From NCBI GenBank assembly GCA_031538565.1, contig JAVKLS010000006.1:1-64000 (forward strand): a stretch of 64,000 nt of DNA. Reading direction: 5' to 3'. The first letter of the stretch is position 1. Each line of letters begins with the position of its first letter. Of this stretch, positions 61,197-64,000 are shown piece after piece. The DNA is from JASGCK01 sp031538565 (GTDB lineage: Bacteria; Pseudomonadota; Gammaproteobacteria; Burkholderiales; Burkholderiaceae_C). The notes under the pieces are model-generated. The model was not told the origin of the DNA, searched no databases, and saw only the letters and a list, made by a program, of their open reading frames with translations. The translations under genes were made by a program, and so were the position numbers.

Positions 61197-62070
61197 CCAC
61201 GATGAGCGCGGCAATGACAAAGCCAATGCCCGCCCATTGCCAGCGGCTAATGTGCTCGTCCATCCACCACATCCCCAAGGTCAAACCCACCACGGGCACG
61301 CCCAAACTAAAGGGCGCTACGCGGTTGGCGGCGTAGCGTTTGAGTAGTCTTGTCCACAGCGTGTAGCCCAAAATACTGCCCAGCAAACCCAAAAATGCAG
61401 CGGCCGCGAACGAAAGTGCGCTGGCATTCAGCCAGTTGTCACGGGAGCTTGGCGCATCGAACGCATACGACAACAGGACAAACGGCAAAATGGGAATCAG
61501 TGCCGCCCACGCCACAAAGTCGAGCGCAGAAAAATCTGGATTCACGCTCTGCGCTTTGCGCGCCACGATGTTGGACGTGCCCCAGCAACTAGCCCCGCAC
61601 AAGCACAGCAAAAAACCAAGTGCGGTCACGTTCGCTAACGTTGCAAAAGCCGCATCGGTAAAGTGCAGTCCAAAACACAGCACAGCAAAAGCCGCAAGCA
61701 GCAGGCCGATTTTTTGCTGCCGCGTCAGCGGCTCGCGCAGCACCAGCCAGCTGATGAGCGCCGTAAAAAACACCTGCGTTTGCATGAGCACCGAAGCCAA
61801 ACCCGTGGTCATGCCCACGTGCAATGCAGTAAACACAAACCCAAATTGCCCCACGCCTTGAAAGAGTCCATACAGCACAAGCAGTCGAAATGGCAGGGCA
61901 GGTCTCCGCACAAACAATATCAGCGGAAAAGCAGCAAACGCATAACGCAGCGCACCCAATTGAAAAGGCGTAAAGCTTTTCAAGCCCGCCTTCATGACCA
62001 CAAAGTTCACGCCCCAAATAGTCACCACCACAAGCGCCCAGAGATAGTCGCGGACAGAAAACCGATTCAT
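61141..62070 (-). CDS. EamA (DMT) superfamily transporter
   Basis: A 309-residue inner-membrane protein with ten hydrophobic segments in two EamA repeats (VVVTIWGVNFVVMKAGLKSF; GFLLCLCGASCWGTSNIVAR). RhaT/EamA-type carriers export amino acids or metabolites; the substrate is not predictable. The ATG overlaps the uvrA stop (ATGA), so it is likely translated from the uvrA transcript, and its 3' end overlaps pyrF tail-to-tail. Confidence 0.88.
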   Translation of the reverse strand: MNRFSVRDYLWALVVVTIWGVNFVVMKAGLKSFTPFQLGALRYAFAAFPLILFVRRPALPFRLLVLYGLFQGVGQFGFVFTALHVGMTTGLASVLMQTQVFFTALISWLVLREPLTRQQKIGLLLAAFAVLCFGLHFTDAAFATLANVTALGFLLCLCGASCWGTSNIVARKAQSVNPDFSALDFVAWAALIPILPFVLLSYAFDAPSSRDNWLNASALSFAAAAFLGLLGSILGYTLWTRLLKRYAANRVAPFSLGVPVVGLTLGMWWMDEHISRWQWAGIGFVIAALIVAMWPQARRVSAVPRPEPL

Positions 62071-64000
62071 AGTTTGCGCTTTGCTGGTTTTTTCGCTCTA
62101 TTTTTTTCGACGCTGGGCGCTGCATTGTTTAAAACACGCGCCAGATATTTACCCGTAAAGCTAGCTTCAATTTGTGTGATGTCCTCGGGCGTACCCGCAC
62201 CCAGCACCGCACCACCGCCTGCACCGCCCTCGGGGCCCATATCAATAATCCAGTCTGCTGTTTTAATGACGTCAAGGTTGTGCTCAATCACGACCAGCGT
62301 ATTGCCTTGATCGCGCAGCTGGTGCAGCACTTTGAGTAGCAAATCAATGTCGGCAAAATGCAGCCCCGTGGTCGGCTCGTCCAAAATGTAGAGCGTGCGC
62401 CCCGTGTCGCGTTTGGATAACTCCAGCGAGAGCTTGATCCGCTGCGCTTCACCGCCCGATAGCGTGGTTGCCGATTGCCCTAGCTTGATGTACGACAGCC
62501 CCACGTCCAAAAGCGTTTGTAGCTTTCGTGCCAGCGTAGGCTGAGCTTTAAAAAACTCAAACGCTGCCTCAACCGTCAAATCTAAAATCTCGGCGATATT
62601 TTTGCCTTTGAATTGCACCTCTAGGGTTTCTCTGTTGTAGCGCATCCCGTGGCAGACATCGCAAGGTACGTACACGTCGGGCAAAAAATGCATCTCGACG
62701 CGCTTGACGCCGTCGCCCTGACAAGCCTCGCAGCGTCCACCGCCCGATCCTGCGGGAACGTTAAAACTAAAGCGTCCGCTGTTGTAGCCGCGTTCTTTGG
62801 CAATGGGCATTTCTGCCATCAATTCGCGAATCGGGGTAAAAAGCCCCGTGTAGGTGGCGGGATTGCTGCGCGGTGTTCGTCCAATGGGCGACTGATCAAC
62901 GTTAATCACCTTGTCAAAAGCATCCAGTCCATCTATGCCATCCATAGGCGCTGGGTCGTCGTGGGCGCGGTGAATGTGTTGCGCCGCGGCTTTATAAAGC
63001 GTGTCGTTCACCAAGGTTGATTTGCCTGATCCAGACACACCCGTGACGCAGGTAAAAAGTCCGATCGGCACACTCACACGCACGCCTTTGAGGTTGTTGC
63101 CCACGGCGTTGTGAATGGTGAGCACTTTGTTTTTATCGAACTGATGCGGCTTGGGTGTTTGAATTGAGCGCACACCGCTCATGTATTGCCCCGTAAGGGA
63201 TTCGGGCGTTGCCAACACTTGCGCGCACGAACCCGCAGCCACCACGCGCCCACCGTGAACGCCTGCCCCCACGCCCATGTCAATCACGTGGTCGGCAGCG
63301 CGAATCATGTCTTCGTCGTGCTCCACCACCAGTACCGAGTTACCAATATCGCGCAAGTGGCGCAGTGTGCCAATTAATCGGTCGTTGTCGCGCTGATGCA
63401 AACCAATGCTGGGTTCGTCCAGCACATACATCACGCCCGTAAGCCCACTGCCAATTTGGCTGGCAAGACGAATTCGCTGAGACTCGCCGCCCGATAGTGT
63501 TTCGGCGCTGCGCGACAGACTCAAATAATTCAGCCCCACGTCGTTTAAAAACTTAAGCCGCGACGCAATTTCTTGCACCACTTTTGCGGCAATTTCGGCG
63601 CGACTGCCAGAGAGCTTGAGATTTTGAAAATACGCAAATGCCTCGCGCAGCGTGAGGTGACTGAGTTCATGCAGCGATGCTCGCCCCGTTCGCATTGAGC
63701 CTGCCCCCATGTCGCCTTCGACAAGTTCAGGTCGAACGGTAGCATCCACCAAAAACACATTGCGCGCCTCTCGTCGCAGTCTTGCTCCGCTGCACGCCGT
63801 GCAGGGCTGCTGGCTGCGGTATTTGGCAAGGTCTTCGCGCACCACGTTGGAGTCGGTTTCGCGGTAACGCCGCTGCATATTGGGAATGATGCCTTCAAAG
63901 GGATGCTTTTTAGATAACTTTTGCCCTTCGTACTTGCCCGACTCCAACGTGTAATTAAATTTAATTTCAACCTCGCCTGATCCGTACAGCACGATTTGTT
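62067..64000 (-). CDS. uvrA: Excinuclease ABC subunit A, C-terminal part (runs off window)
   Basis: About 644 residues in frame to the window edge; the N-terminus lies outside. Visible: CTACSGARL zinc-hook half, first ABC signature LSGGESQRIRLA, VLDEPSIGLHQRDNDRL, second Walker A GVSGSGKSTLVNDTL, second zinc finger CEACQGDGVKRVEMHFLPDV with CDVC, and LSGGEAQRIKLS. It recognises DNA lesions with UvrB. An in-frame insert (VRPELVEGD) between zinc-hook and next helix derives from a palindromic repeat. Confidence 0.95.
   Translation of the reverse strand, partial: QIVLYGSGEVEIKFNYTLESGKYEGQKLSKKHPFEGIIPNMQRRYRETDSNVVREDLAKYRSQQPCTACSGARLRREARNVFLVDATVRPELVEGDMGAGSMRTGRASLHELSHLTLREAFAYFQNLKLSGSRAEIAAKVVQEIASRLKFLNDVGLNYLSLSRSAETLSGGESQRIRLASQIGSGLTGVMYVLDEPSIGLHQRDNDRLIGTLRHLRDIGNSVLVVEHDEDMIRAADHVIDMGVGAGVHGGRVVAAGSCAQVLATPESLTGQYMSGVRSIQTPKPHQFDKNKVLTIHNAVGNNLKGVRVSVPIGLFTCVTGVSGSGKSTLVNDTLYKAAAQHIHRAHDDPAPMDGIDGLDAFDKVINVDQSPIGRTPRSNPATYTGLFTPIRELMAEMPIAKERGYNSGRFSFNVPAGSGGGRCEACQGDGVKRVEMHFLPDVYVPCDVCHGMRYNRETLEVQFKGKNIAEILDLTVEAAFEFFKAQPTLARKLQTLLDVGLSYIKLGQSATTLSGGEAQRIKLSLELSKRDTGRTLYILDEPTTGLHFADIDLLLKVLHQLRDQGNTLVVIEHNLDVIKTADWIIDMGPEGGAGGGAVLGAGTPEDITQIEASFTGKYLARVLNNAAPSVEKNRAKKPAKRKL
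63713..63741. repeat. REP-like PELVEG palindromic repeat inside uvrA
   Basis: CCTTCGACAAGTTCAGG with TCGAACGGT (63715-63740) matches the widespread proteobacterial repeat of form CCCTTCGACARGCTCAGG-GCGAACGG, whose two ends pair (TTCGAC / GTCGAA). Read in the uvrA frame it encodes the tell-tale V-R-P-E-L-V-E-G peptide. It is a single copy in this window. Confidence 0.55.

Noticed and set aside
1..64000. CRISPR arrays, prophage, rRNA, tmRNA or secretion-system genes
   Set aside because: No regularly spaced repeats, phage structural genes or rRNA motifs were seen on either strand.

Overview
The window reads as a chromosomal segment of a betaproteobacterium, most likely order Burkholderiales. 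The reasons are the ferrooxidans-type glutamate-cysteine ligase, the fmdB-DUF502-aspS block, yraN-diaA-dolP beside rsmI, a PIMT-tolC pair, and a Bug-type (tripartite tricarboxylate) binding protein. Coding density is high (moderate GC, many 1-8 nt gene overlaps), one tRNA gene is present, and there is no rRNA, prophage, CRISPR array or secretion system.

Layout. 1-140: end of an IS3-family element cut by the window edge. 331-5472: Crp-like regulator, pseudouridine synthase, AMP nucleosidase, then htpG driven by a sigma-32-like promoter folded into the upstream terminator. 5485-9550: fused indolepyruvate ferredoxin oxidoreductase with a divergent Lrp/AsnC regulator. 9563-14597: M14 amidase and gshA on the minus strand, divergent from fmdB-DUF502-aspS. 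14609-16227: AT-richer accessory patch with a DUF4268 nuclease-like protein and a Phd/CcdA-like plus CcdB toxin-antitoxin pair. 16228-24300: dehydrogenases, an outer-membrane barrel, dolP-diaA-yraN, rsmI, an amidohydrolase and a second pseudouridine synthase. 24262-26490: small Lys-rich protein, tRNA-Leu(CAA), cysM, rpsU, yqeY. 26554-32956: tripartite RND efflux operon with an embedded PIMT-family methyltransferase and tolC. 32958-37707: hrcA-pgm-waaC-waaA (LPS core). 37849-44964: complete F1Fo ATP synthase operon atpIBEFHAGDC. 45017-46169: mltA and a 31-residue membrane peptide gene.

46174-53882 is the most distinctive region. A minus-strand operon (fdrA/allF, carbamate kinase, DUF2877/allH, DUF1116/allG, HpxW-like oxamate amidohydrolase of the GGT family), in which adjacent genes overlap by 4 nt or lie 1-6 nt apart, is divergent from a PucG-type ureidoglycine-glyoxylate aminotransferase. 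Together they would turn ureidoglycine into oxalurate, cleave oxalurate to oxamate and carbamoyl phosphate, make ATP from the latter, and hydrolyse oxamate to oxalate and ammonia: an energy-yielding lower branch of purine (allantoin) catabolism in one locus. The divergent promoter region holds a TGTATACA palindrome of the GntR-operator type.

53926-64000: a Bug solute-binding protein, fabG, a COG0523 GTPase with a very His-rich loop and comM (all minus), a low-GC POT peptide transporter, a PII protein, pyrF, an EamA exporter, and the C-terminal two thirds of uvrA, which carries an in-frame PELVEG-type repeat insertion.
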